From assembly GCA_002946415.1 (NCBI GenBank), contig NJPS01000004.1, positions 191,001 to 255,000 of the forward strand: a DNA stretch of 64,000 nt, written 5' to 3'. This stretch comes from Rutstroemia sp. NJR-2017a BVV2. Taxonomy: Eukaryota > Ascomycota > Leotiomycetes > Helotiales > Rutstroemiaceae. The notes under the pieces were generated by a model. It had not been told where the DNA came from and searched no databases. It worked only from the letters and a program-made list of their open reading frames with translations. A program made the position numbers and the translations under genes. Shown here piece by piece: positions 33,514 through 43,098 of this stretch; position 1 is the first letter of the stretch, and the number at the start of each line of letters is the position of its first letter.

Positions 33514-34924
33514 TCAGCTGTTCGTTGACCCCGAGGCGGCGTCATCAGGACCAGAAGCTGAAGCAGCTGAAGTTGAGGCGGCCGATGAGTCCACTGCTGT
33601 GCTTCCTTTGTCTGATTGCTCCTGCAATTTGGGAACGCGCTTTTGCGCCTCAGCATTGTCTCTCGCCTGGTTTTCCTTTATACGCTTTGCTAGGTGCTCG
33701 TCTTCTGCTTCTTTTTGTTCTTTCGTGAGCTTGCCGAACCACGTGGGGTTCAGTTGTGGGGACTCTCCAACATGAACCTTCAGTGTGCTAATCGTCCGCA
33801 ACCCATGAATATCTATGAAGTTTTCTGATAAGAGTACCGGATGGGCCAGCCCGGACACAACTTGCATCCATTTCTTCACCCCTGGCTTCGGCTTAGATTC
33901 GTCCCGCCACCTTAGGTTCAATTCCACTTTACCAAATACTGGCAGTTCTCGATTTACACCAGCCGTCGTGACTGTTGTGTATTCGCTAACTTCAACCTTA
34001 TTCATCAGGCCAAGTTGCGAAGCTACTTCCACTGAGATCACGCAGTGTGTGGCGCCACTATCAAGCAGTGCATCTTCCTTCACACAATTGCCCGGTAAGG
34101 TTACCGCTTCTAGCGAAAGTGGCAAGTACCTCAAAGTCGGGACTTCGCTTTCAGCCTGCAAAACCACATTGCTATATCAGCTAATGCTCGGCTAGGGTAA
34201 GTATCAGGACAAACCTCAGTCTTCACACTATACAAGCTTTCGACATCTTTAGTGTATCGTGTACTGTCAATCTCACTAGTGGCGAGCTCCTCCGCCTGCC
34301 GAGCTACTTCCTTGAGCTCAAGGAAAGTCCGTAGCGATGAGCTGAAAGTATCAACCGCCTGTGTCGAGATGAAATCATTGATCACCAAAAGTGTTTTTCC
34401 CTCCCCCTCCCTGTCTCTATTCTGTTTAAGAAGTAGTGCCAAATCCGCATTGTGCTTCCGGATACTCTCCAGGCGTTTGCCTGTCTTCTTCTTATCGAAG
34501 AATGCCCATCTCATCATATCTCCAACCACAACTCTGTCGCCCTTCGAACGATCCGTAATGACTTGCAACGACTTTTCCAGAGAAGATAACGTCTCAAGAG
34601 ACGTGAGACGGAGGACTTAAACACTGGATATTCAGCGCCGAGTGATTCCTTCAGGCTTGATTCGACTTCCTGGCTTAGCCATTTTGAGCTTCTTGGGTTC
34701 TCTAGAAGCTCATGCACCTCTGACTCCGGTAGCACCCTGGAAAATTGGATGTGCAAGGTATCTTGGAGGAGGAGTTGCTGAAATTGGAGCTCGGCCGCGG
34801 TTTCTAGAAGTTGCGTCCTTGATTGTCGATAACCATCTCCCAAACTGGCTATTTTCCTGATTTTCTCCAATGAATAGACTATCACTGGAAGCCCTGCCAG
34901 CACGAGACCTGCTACTTCTGCCAT
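33514..34924 (-). pseudogene. HeLo-like N-terminal domain fused to a retropepsin-like domain, frame-broken
   Basis: From ATG 34924 the frame begins MAEVAGLVLAGLPVIVYSLE, the typical opening of fungal HeLo-like/DUF7580-type helical domains. Near 34590-34605 the coding frame shifts by one base (around the CGTCTC-AA-GAGACG palindrome), then continues with SLQVITDRSKGDR and a long helical stretch. An intron at 34214-34156 (GTTTGT...TGCAG, phase 0) leads to a retroviral-type aspartic protease-like domain with LLDSGATHCVISVEVASQLG, then an Ala/Ser-rich tail ending at 33514. A rescue by a 53-bp intron (GTGTTT...AAAAG) keeps frame but has a poor acceptor and removes a plausible helix, so frameshift is preferred. 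HeLo-like domains belong to fungal allorecognition and cell-death proteins; a joined retropepsin is unusual. Function is inferred only. Confidence 0.6.
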
Positions 34925-35379
34925 GATGACCCTTAGCTAAGGCAATAATTCGGGGTTAATCGAGACCCCACGGTTACAGGTAGCGTCTGCAGTCTGCTTA
35001 TTCGGTTGTCATTGATCAGAGGTGGAAGCCGTCTCTAGACATGCTGTCTTTAGAGAGAGACGGTGTCCATGCCGGAGGGAAGACGAAGCTCTCAGCTTCG
35101 AAGATCTTTCTTGTATATGCCCATATCTTTGGGTTTTGAGCCTTGCTTATCATATCATGCCACGTTGGGGATATTGCGTAATCCGATTGCATGCAGTGTA
35201 ACCTTGGGCACCGAGGCCGGTCTCGCTGACCGATCTTTTGCGCTGAATCGCAAGGAACATTTTCAGTCACTTCAAGTTCCCTTGCACCAACTGAGGTTGC
35301 TTTCCACACCTTTGCATCCCACGGCTCAAAGAACCTAAATTGCGACTTGTAAAGTTGCAAATTCTTCTTGATAGCGACA
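34925..35379. other. Divergent intergenic region
   Basis: The 455 bp between the HeLo-like gene and the DUF6594 gene, whose starts face apart, should contain both promoters. No motif is recognised. Confidence 0.4.
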
Positions 35380-36389
35380 ATGGCAGCCGAAAGTAAAAAC
35401 TATACGGCGTTTGCGACCTTCTTGAGCTCCTTCCCGGACACATTTGCTGTGAAAAGATTTCGGGAGCTACAAATTAGGAATCTGCTGTTCTATCAATCTG
35501 AGCTTGCTCACCTGCAAGTTGAATTGAGAGAGATCGAGAAACTTGATGCCCAAACTCATAATTTAGGCAATGGGTCCGACCGTGCCAATTTCAGGTGGAC
35601 GCCTGAAATGGCAAAAGAACCTCACTCATCAACGTCACCAGCAAGCACCCCGACTCCGCCAACAACGCCTTCTCCTTATTGTCAGAAGATCTTGCATATA
35701 CGCAGAACTTTGGAGAAATATAGTAAGTGCGGTCTCTGAACCTACGTTATATAGAGTCTGACTTTAAGCTAAGACAGCGCTGTCGAGCAGTACAAACGAC
35801 TGAATGACATTTCCTGCCCAAAGGATATCGACATAAGGACTATTTGCCAGTGGTTGAATGGAATGGGAATGAACAGAGGTGATGCTTTTCTGGCCGGCGC
35901 CCATGAAGACGTCTGGAATGTGATTATTAACGGTAAGAGCGAACCAGCAAGCGTCGACGACTTTTACGGATTCGAGGACAAAGGGGGGCTGGCGTTCAGC
36001 ATCGGCGAGGTCGTTGCTTTCCTTCAACGACTCTTCTGTCGAGAGAACGGCTCTGAGCAACCTCACCATATTGACATATCTGCATCTGGAGCCCTGAATA
36101 AAGCCCTCTCGACGATCATTGCAAGTGTTCTTCCAATCATACCAATTGTCGCCTTCTACTTCGTCAAGAGACTGATAGTCCGTATTGGTCTCATCCTTGC
36201 TTTTACAGCTGTTTTTGCAGCTATTCTCGTAGTTGGGCTGCAGCTCAAGCCAGACAAGACATTGGCCATTACCACAGCGTATGTATACTCTCTTGAATAC
36301 TGAGCGAAGGTTTGCTGACCGCTTCCCATAGAATTGCTGCAATACAAGTTGTCTACGTTGGAACTACTTCGAATAGCACCGGCTCGTGA
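35380..36389 (+). CDS. DUF6594 domain membrane protein (301 aa)
   Basis: Three exons: 35380-35722, 35774-36278 and 36332-36389, with introns of 51 and 53 bp (GTAAGT...CTAAG, GTATGT...CATAG); 302 codons. The pattern is that of fungal DUF6594 proteins: an N-terminal helix FATFLSSFPDTFAVKRFREL, IRNLLFYQSELAHLQVEL, an ILHIRRTLEKYNSAVEQYKR helix spanning the first splice, a globular middle (WNGMG region written LNGMGMNRGDAFL) and three C-terminal membrane helices (STIIASVLPIIPIVAFYFV, RIGLILAFTAVFAAILVVGL, IAAIQVVYVG). The role of the family is unknown; it is often expanded in filamentous fungi and found near NLR-like genes. The acceptor CTAAG was chosen over ACAG two residues later because only it keeps frame. 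Confidence 0.85.
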
Positions 36390-37554
36390 GACGCATCCCT
36401 GGCGAAGGCGATGAATTCTGGACAAGCATAGATGCAGGTCTCCTCACATCCACGATCCACGGAGACTGAATAGCAACTCGACTTGCTATACCACCGCTTC
36501 CTCCTGCTTGCATAATATCGTTCGTCGCTTTGGCCGTATCGTTTACCGCTTTGGCTAAACCGTTCGTCTCTTGTTCTCATCCGTATCAGTTTCAAGAAGT
36601 GGAGGTAATTCTAATCGACGTGACCACGAAACCAAATCTCGGAGAGAAGGATCGACTGATCCCAAAAAGCGTAGAAAAAGGAGTTTTGGGCCAAGCTCGT
36701 AAAAGAATTTAACACAGCAAGTGGGTGACCGAGAGAAAGGAAGTATGAATAAGTCAGATACTTGTAATGTTTCCGATGCTGGTGGGACAAAGTTTGAATG
36801 ACGCGACTTCTGGTGGTTGGGGAGCTACATGACTAAGCAATATCGCGCAGTAGGACGATTCGGGGCTCTCGATGTGGAGAATATATTTGGACAATGAAAA
36901 CATTATAATCCTTAGAGTCTTTGGATGGTTGTTCAACAACCATACCCTAAATATATTCAAGATTCTAGGGCTACTCATATATTTATATGACCATAGTAAT
37001 TGACTTGAACATATGGTCCCAAATCGGCCTGTTCTTTCCAAACCGAATAGTCAGGCCACTTCTGTCTGAGAAGAGCACCCAGCCGCACCCAATAAATTGG
37101 TTTCGGTGAGCAATCCAAGCTTGACGCTATATTATATAGACGTGATCTCCTAACATGCCATAGACAACGAGCAAATCGCGTCTTCACGCCTCAGAAAATA
37201 TCCAAGTCGCCAAGCCAAGCCAACAAACGATGACTTAACCTTGAAGCAAAGACACACGGCGGAACACGCATGCTCAACAGCACAGCCCTTCATCGCCAAT
37301 GTGATGAATCATGCCTTGTGGGGGGAATTACAGTCCTGCAAAGATTCTAGTCTTACGCCAATGAAGGAGTTGTTCCTCCGAGTTAATCGGTGAAGACAGT
37401 CACAGCATTACCGTGCAGCCTGTGCTACATCACTCGTGCTAACGACTTCAAATGGCGGATAGTACAGCTTAATGTTGCCACCAGTCCACGGAGAATCCAA
37501 GTGTTCCTAGGTTATCCTGCGAGTCCATTTGCCGCATGCCTAACCCAGCACGGG
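36390..37554. other. Intergenic region
   Basis: About 1.2 kb with no supported gene. A 19-bp palindrome (ATGGTTGTT-C-AACAACCAT, 36925-36943) and an AATATATTT/AAATATATT pair around it are the only structures seen. Confidence 0.4.
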
Positions 37555-37665
37555 ATATGGAACCTCCCATATGGCTTCGTTTCGCATATGCATATGGGAA
37601 CCGCATATACATATAGGAGTTTCCGTACGCATATGGGAAACGAAGCCATTTGGGAGGTCCCAGAT
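37555..37665. repeat. Near-perfect 111-bp fold-back (hairpin) sequence
   Basis: The left arm ATATGGAACCTCCCATATGG followed by CTTCGTTTCGCATATGC pairs with the right arm reading (on the complement) ATCTGGGACCTCCCAAATGG followed by CTTCGTTTCCCATATGC. The match weakens toward a centre rich in CATATA steps. A transcript across it would fold into a long stem. It may be a tiny inverted-repeat element or a hairpin RNA source; no coding role is likely. Confidence 0.75.
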
Positions 37666-39658
37666 AAGATGTCTGTTGGTGACAAATTGGTGTGCGTCGA
37701 GCTTGTATGATGTTGAATATTAACAAAAGCGCGATTTTCAGTGGGTGATATCAAATACACTCGGTCTCCCCTAATTAGATGAGATTTTCTGGGTACGACT
37801 CCTAGTGACTGCTTTTCTTCGTTGTTGAAGTAAGACCTTTTCGGAGCCCCATCACCACCCGTACTTACCTGTCACAAAAACTTGCTTGTCCAAATGCTCG
37901 AGCACTGCAGGTTTCAATTATAAACAGTCACTTTCTCCTTCGCCTTGCTCGGGGTTCATCCTGTGGACTTTACCGATGACAAATTTAGGTACCCCAGGCA
38001 AGCTTGACCACATGTGTCCTGTCATGGTATAGGGAAATGATCAATTTAGATCAATACAAGATCTATGTCCTAGATTTGGCAGTCAATGTTGCAAATCAAT
38101 GATCGCTGGGAAAGATATGATGTTCTGACCGAAGGAATTCGATTTCAGAGATGGGCATGCAGAAATTCTTGGTGGATCACAGCGTATATTTTGGCGTAAG
38201 GTTACGGCAACGAACTTATCAATGACGACTACAACACAAGGCTGTCATGGGGCTGGCCGCGCTCTTGCTGGGGTTTTGGCGTTGTTATTCTGCTGTCAAG
38301 GTATCTTTTCGCGACCCTTGTATTCGCAATAATAGGGATGTTCGAGACCATTTACTAACGCCCATACAGCGCTTTTGTGGCCATCGTTTACACTCGCGCC
38401 TATCTGAATTCCGCGGTGATCCGTCGGATTGCTGACGATGAGCATAAATTCAGATCAGTTACTGTTTAGAAATACTTCGGTTATCTCCAACGACGTGGCT
38501 TGAGATATACTCACCACTACCCCAAAACGGTTCATATTTACAGTTAAATTGGACGAGCATGGAGGAACACTACCAAAGTCAGTCCTTACGATTGCTACTT
38601 CAATACTTACAATTTCGATCATTTTGGGCAGTCATCTGGCCTTGGCAGCTGCTTGTGTAACGGCAGGTGTGGTAGCATCTTATCATCTTTGTAAGAGGCT
38701 GCCCACCCTTTCTCAATCTGTCGCAATTCTAGTGGATAAGCGCTGAATATGTTCCAGGGGTAACTCCAAGCCACCGACGTCTCCCTTCTTATCGTGCGAA
38801 GCAAGCAGGCTAGAATCGACGCGGCTCGGCATTTTGATTCAGTAGTCAGATTTATTTCAGATATACGGCAGTTCTATTGTTAGCAAGTAGTCAACTTACT
38901 TAAGTTCCTAGACTATATTTATCAGCTTCCAATACACGCCTATCAATATCGACCTCTTGAGAACATTGCTCGTGGCAACGCGCGTTCATAGCGGGGAGCC
39001 CCGCTCTTTAAAGCTTTATCTTTCAATTGCCATGACGATTGTCCCAGCTGACACCCATCAAAGACATCTTAACAAGCTAAGCATGTTAACAAGCTCAGCG
39101 GGTAGTTCCCGCGTATGACATGGGTTCTGCGGCAAAAGCAAGTGGGAAAAAGAAAGCCTCACTAAGCGCTACGTATTTGACTTTGGTTTTTGATACCTCC
39201 TTGTGGGGGAGTGGTCAAGGTGACACAGCCATTTTCTTGGAGTTATGCGTTATCTGTGTAATGATTGGCATGAATCCATGTTCAAAAACCCCATGCTCAT
39301 ATCGATTCGTCTAATGGGGTTTCAAATCATACACTGCCCGACTTTCAGCCCGCATCTGAATCATACACCTGCCTGATTCAGGTAGCTTGATCAAAGTTCG
39401 GGATTTCGCCAAGCCTTATGGTTTTATGTGGGGGGTCGAATTATGGGAGGGTGTCGTACCAAAACCTGTTTGGTCGCCCGTGATAGCGACAGCCACGATA
39501 TTGCTCAGCTGCCTACGAACCCCCGGCAGCAGTCGATCATCCTCACCTATATATTTCAAGACTGTTCCCTTTCAAAATGATTATTTCTCATCCTGCTTCT
39601 TGCTTTTACCTTCATCTCATTCCATCTATCAAGACGCCCATCCACAACCGTATCAAAA
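37666..39658. other. Intergenic region with a possible small membrane-protein relic
   Basis: About 2 kb without a solid gene. At 38222-38470 two exon-like pieces joined over an intron-like stretch (GTATCT...ATACAG, 38302-38370) give VAIVYTRAYLNSAVIRRIAD preceded by hydrophobic residues, suggestive of the C-terminus of a membrane protein, but no start or homologue is evident. A short direct repeat TTAACAAGCT(A/C)AGC occurs near 39070-39097. The last 200 bp are the promoter of the protease gene. Confidence 0.3.
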
Positions 39659-41179
39659 ATGGCGCCAATCTGCTCCATTATACCTCCCCAGCTCCTCAAA
39701 CATATCTTGGATAACCCCTTGACATCTGCTCAGACTCAGGCTGCTGTCAGGAAAACCTACGATCATGTCTGCCAACTCCACGTGAACCGCCACCAGAAAC
39801 TCTACATGCGTGAGGCTCCTCCTCGTCGCGCTGCTCCTGCTGGTATAATACCTCCCCAAGTGTTCCAAGCGATGGTTGATTCCGAAGATACATCGTCGGA
39901 AGCCAAGGATCGTGCAAAACATGAATTAATCAAAACCCATAACTTGCGTACTGACAGCAGCTCAGAGGCCAAGAAACCAACCACCAAACATGTCTACAGA
40001 TCCATCTATAGTTCTGAGAAGACTGACCAACTTGAGAAGAAACTTCTCTTCGAAGAAGGTGCTGCTGAGGCTGTTGTAGCGAAGGATGAAGATGCTAGCC
40101 GTGTTTATGACTTTTTCGGGAAGACGTATCAGTTCTATAGTGAGGTATGTGCATATTCTACTTCCAAATGACTCACCTAGTACGGGTGTTAGCATTGTCC
40201 AGAAAATAGTAAGTGTCGTTGTCGGAAGAATTGAAACTGATCAAATCACCAGGTTTTTAACCGCGACTCGATCGACAACAAGGGTCTCCATATGAAAGGG
40301 AGCGTTCACTATGATGACCAGCCCGGGCCTCCAGGGTATGACAATGCATTTTGGGATGGCAGCGTAAGTCATCTATGCAACCATAACCGCAACACCTGTC
40401 CACGATGTTAGGGCCTGTCACCGGCCAAGACATCAATCACCTGACCTACCCCAGTCCAGTCACACGACCACCTCTCCTACCCCTGAATCACTCACACGAC
40501 TAACAACCATACACAGGAAATGGCCTTCGGCGACGGCGATGGCGAGATCTTCGGCACCTTCACCAAGAACCTTGACGTCATCGGCCACGAGCTCACCCAC
40601 GGCGTCACCCAACTAACCGCTGACCTCGAATACGAGTATCAATCCGGCGCGCTCAACGAATCCATCTCCGACGTCTTCGGCAGCATGATCAAGCAATACT
40701 TCCCCAAGACCGCCGCTGCCGACGCAGACTGGCTCATCGGTGAAGGGATCTTCCTTCCCACCGTCGAGAACGCGCCCGCGTTGCGCAGCATGAAGGCCCC
40801 GGGGACTGCATACGATAACCCGAAGATCGGGAAAGATACCCAGCCGGCGACGATGGACGGATATGCGGATCTGGATGAGTCGGAGGATGGAGGCGGAGTG
40901 CATACGAATTCGGGGATTCCGAATCATGCGTTCTATTTGGCGAGCGTGGCGCTGGGGGGGTATAGTTGGGAGAAGGCGGGGAAGGTGTGGTATGCGGCGT
41001 TGACGGATAAGAGTTTGAAGGGGGTGGATACGAAGAAGACTTTTGGCGTGTTTGCCGAGTTGACGGTTAAGCATGCGGGGAGTTTGTTTGATGAGGATAC
41101 GCAGAAGAAGGTGAGACAGGCGTGGATTGATGTCAAGGTGTTGACGGCGGATAAGGGGGACGACAAGGATGATCTCTGA
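39659..41179 (+). CDS. Protealysin-like M4 (thermolysin family) metalloprotease (419 aa)
   Basis: Three exons: 39659-40144, 40253-40363 and 40517-41179; introns of 108 and 153 bp (GTATGT...ACCAG, GTAAGT...CACAG), 420 codons. The zinc protease core is complete: the first zinc histidines and the general base in GHELTHGVTQ (near residue 220), the third ligand in NESISDVFGS, and the histidine region HTNSGIPNHAFY. There is no signal peptide. Instead the N-terminus carries CSIIPPQLLKHILDN, the protealysin-type propeptide signature, and a second copy GIIPPQVFQAMVDS at about 62-75. M4 enzymes of this kind are mainly bacterial, where they stay in or leave the cell without a classical signal. Exon 3 has visibly higher third-position GC than nearby genes. 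Both observations fit a gene of bacterial ancestry that later gained introns, but vertical fungal descent is not excluded. Confidence 0.9.
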
Positions 41180-41996
41180 GTAGGATGTAGATGTTGAGTT
41201 TCAGCGGCATTTTGGTTGTTAGCGGGAGTGGGAGGGGAGTCTAATCATGTACTTTGGAGACGTTCTGTCAGAGACTTCAGTAAGCAATGGAGATTTTCCC
41301 ACGTATGTAATTGCTGAGTAATAATATGGCTTTACATCCCTGAATGGTGCACAGCAGTTATGCATGCAATATACATTGTAGTGGCTGATATGTCTCCCAT
41401 AGGCTTATCGTTACCGGAGGTACCAGACCGAAAGACTTCATATGGATAGTGAGCTCCATGAATGATCTCGAAAAACGCTCGCTGACTAGGCTTGCACTGG
41501 CGACCATTGACTTAGCATATCTTATGCATGTATTTGTGGACTCTAAACGCTCTGCACAAAGCATATTGTTAATCAAGTATAGATGTTGGTGAATAACGAA
41601 AGCGATGCACTTCACTTTTCACAGGCTCATGAAGCAGCGTCCCTGAGCGATGAGTCGTGTGTACTCGTTTTCTCTTGTGGTGATGCTGAGTAATTCGGGG
41701 AATATTTATATCCTGTGGGCAGAGAACGTCGAATTTTACAATGTCGTATGGAGCCGGACTCCGCTTGTAACGCTCGACGTTCGCAATCACTAGAAAGCAT
41801 GGACATTGCACCTTGCATTCCGATATAACCATAAATCATTTGTAATTCTTCGTCTCCCGCTATATCCCTCCGCCACTATGGCCAGCTTTCTCTGCCTATG
41901 CTTCGGTCTGTCTGTCTCTGTCTGTGTATGCCCAGCGCTACTCGGTCCCAAATATGCCATCAAGAACGCCCAACCCATTGATCAAAATCCCGTCCA
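41180..41996. other. Intergenic region between convergent genes
   Basis: About 820 bp, 3' flanks of the protease and the copper chaperone. Nothing further is supported. Confidence 0.5.
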
Positions 41997-42483
41997 TTAA
42001 GCCTCGGGGACATCAACGCTCTTCTCCTCGCCATCCGCCTCGCCGGTGTTGACCTTCTTTCCCGTCTTCTTGATCGTCCTCAACACGGTCAGGTAGTCTA
42101 GCTCCGATGTGCCGATAACGGTTGCGGTTTGGCCTTTCAGGTCGACTTCGTGGGCTTTGACGCCTGTTGTTGCGCATGTTGTTAGCATGGGTTCAGTTTG
42201 AGTAATACTGATGAATAGGGGGATATAGGTTTGGCAACAAAGAGAGGTAGGGCAATCAGGGTAGTGGGAAAGAGAATGTTGGGGGTTGAAGTGTAAGGAA
42301 CAGAAGGTAAGTAGCAGAGGGTAAGCAAGGGAAAGACTAACCATCAAGTTTCTTCAAAACACGATCAACGGCTCCCGAGCATCCACCACAAGACATCGTA
42401 ATGCCAAACTTGTAAGTGTGCTCACCCTCTTCCGCGACGAGAGGAGCTGGGGTTGGTGCGACGTTCTCTGCTGTGTCTGCCAT
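41997..42483 (-). CDS. ATX1: ATX1-type copper chaperone (102 aa)
   Basis: Two exons, 42483-42342 and 42163-41997, separated by a 178-bp intron (GTTAGT..., branch GCTAAC, CAACAG); 103 codons. The protein is a single ferredoxin-like heavy-metal-associated domain with the copper site MSCGGCSGAVDRVL near residue 30, KKLDGVKAHEVDLKGQ over the splice, and a lysine-rich helix (RTIKKTGKKV) needed for docking. Atx1 carries Cu(I) through the cytosol to the Ccc2-type ATPase of the Golgi, which loads multicopper oxidases such as the Fet3-like enzyme at the left edge. An unusual ~18-residue N-terminal extension (MADTAENVAPTPAPLVAEEG) precedes the domain, and an acidic tail follows it. The intron is long for this window. 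Confidence 0.93.
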
Positions 42484-43098
42484 TTCGATGTTTTCTTTGT
42501 TCTTTGAATAAAAGCTTGGGGATACGATACGATGAGAGAGGAGGTTTGTTTGTATTTGCGCAAAGTCGAGTATTCAAATTTGTATGTGGGTATGAAGTTC
42601 TATGGTCTTAGGATGGTGTGCGATGAGAGGTATTTATTTCCGAGCTCAAAGGAGAGTCTGAAGAGGGGTGCCGCAGCTGCGTTTCTAATCGGACAATCAG
42701 TCACATAATCCCTGTCTCGCTTAGAAATCAACCCGAACAAGGATGAAACTTGCTCAGAACAGATCACTCAACAACCATGACATTGGAGCTGTTGGCGCCA
42801 TTACTGCTGAATATGAGGAATCCGATATATTGGTATTTCGTGTTTGAGCAAGTTTTACAAGGGATAACGTCTTACAATAGGCTCATCTCACGATTTGTGG
42901 ATTATTTTGGTTGCCTTTGGGTGGTATTTACTGAGATGAGGTCTTGTGCGCAAATAGCAGCAGACGCGCAATGCAGATGCGGATGCAGGTACCATGAAGG
43001 CCTTCGTGGCAAGTGAACATTTGGATCATTGTGGTGGGTCAAAATAATCTATTTTGGTCCTCAAATCTGCTCATGCGGTGGTGTGTCTATCTACAAGT
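42484..43098. other. Intergenic region upstream of ATX1
   Basis: About 615 bp holding the ATX1 promoter and the 3' flank of the TCF25 homologue. No other feature is seen. Confidence 0.5.

Noticed and set aside
34559..34611. 53-bp intron rescuing the HeLo-like frame
   Set aside because: Phase is correct, but the acceptor is weak and it would delete a helix that reads naturally across the shift; kept as an alternative in the gene entry.
35764..36342. 192-residue minus-strand frame over the DUF6594 gene
   Set aside because: The plus strand has a spliced, family-matching protein with three membrane helices; the antisense frame has none of these.
40613..41074. 153-residue frame antisense to the M4 protease
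   Set aside because: Arg/His-rich mirror of a GC-biased coding exon; not conserved as far as can be judged.
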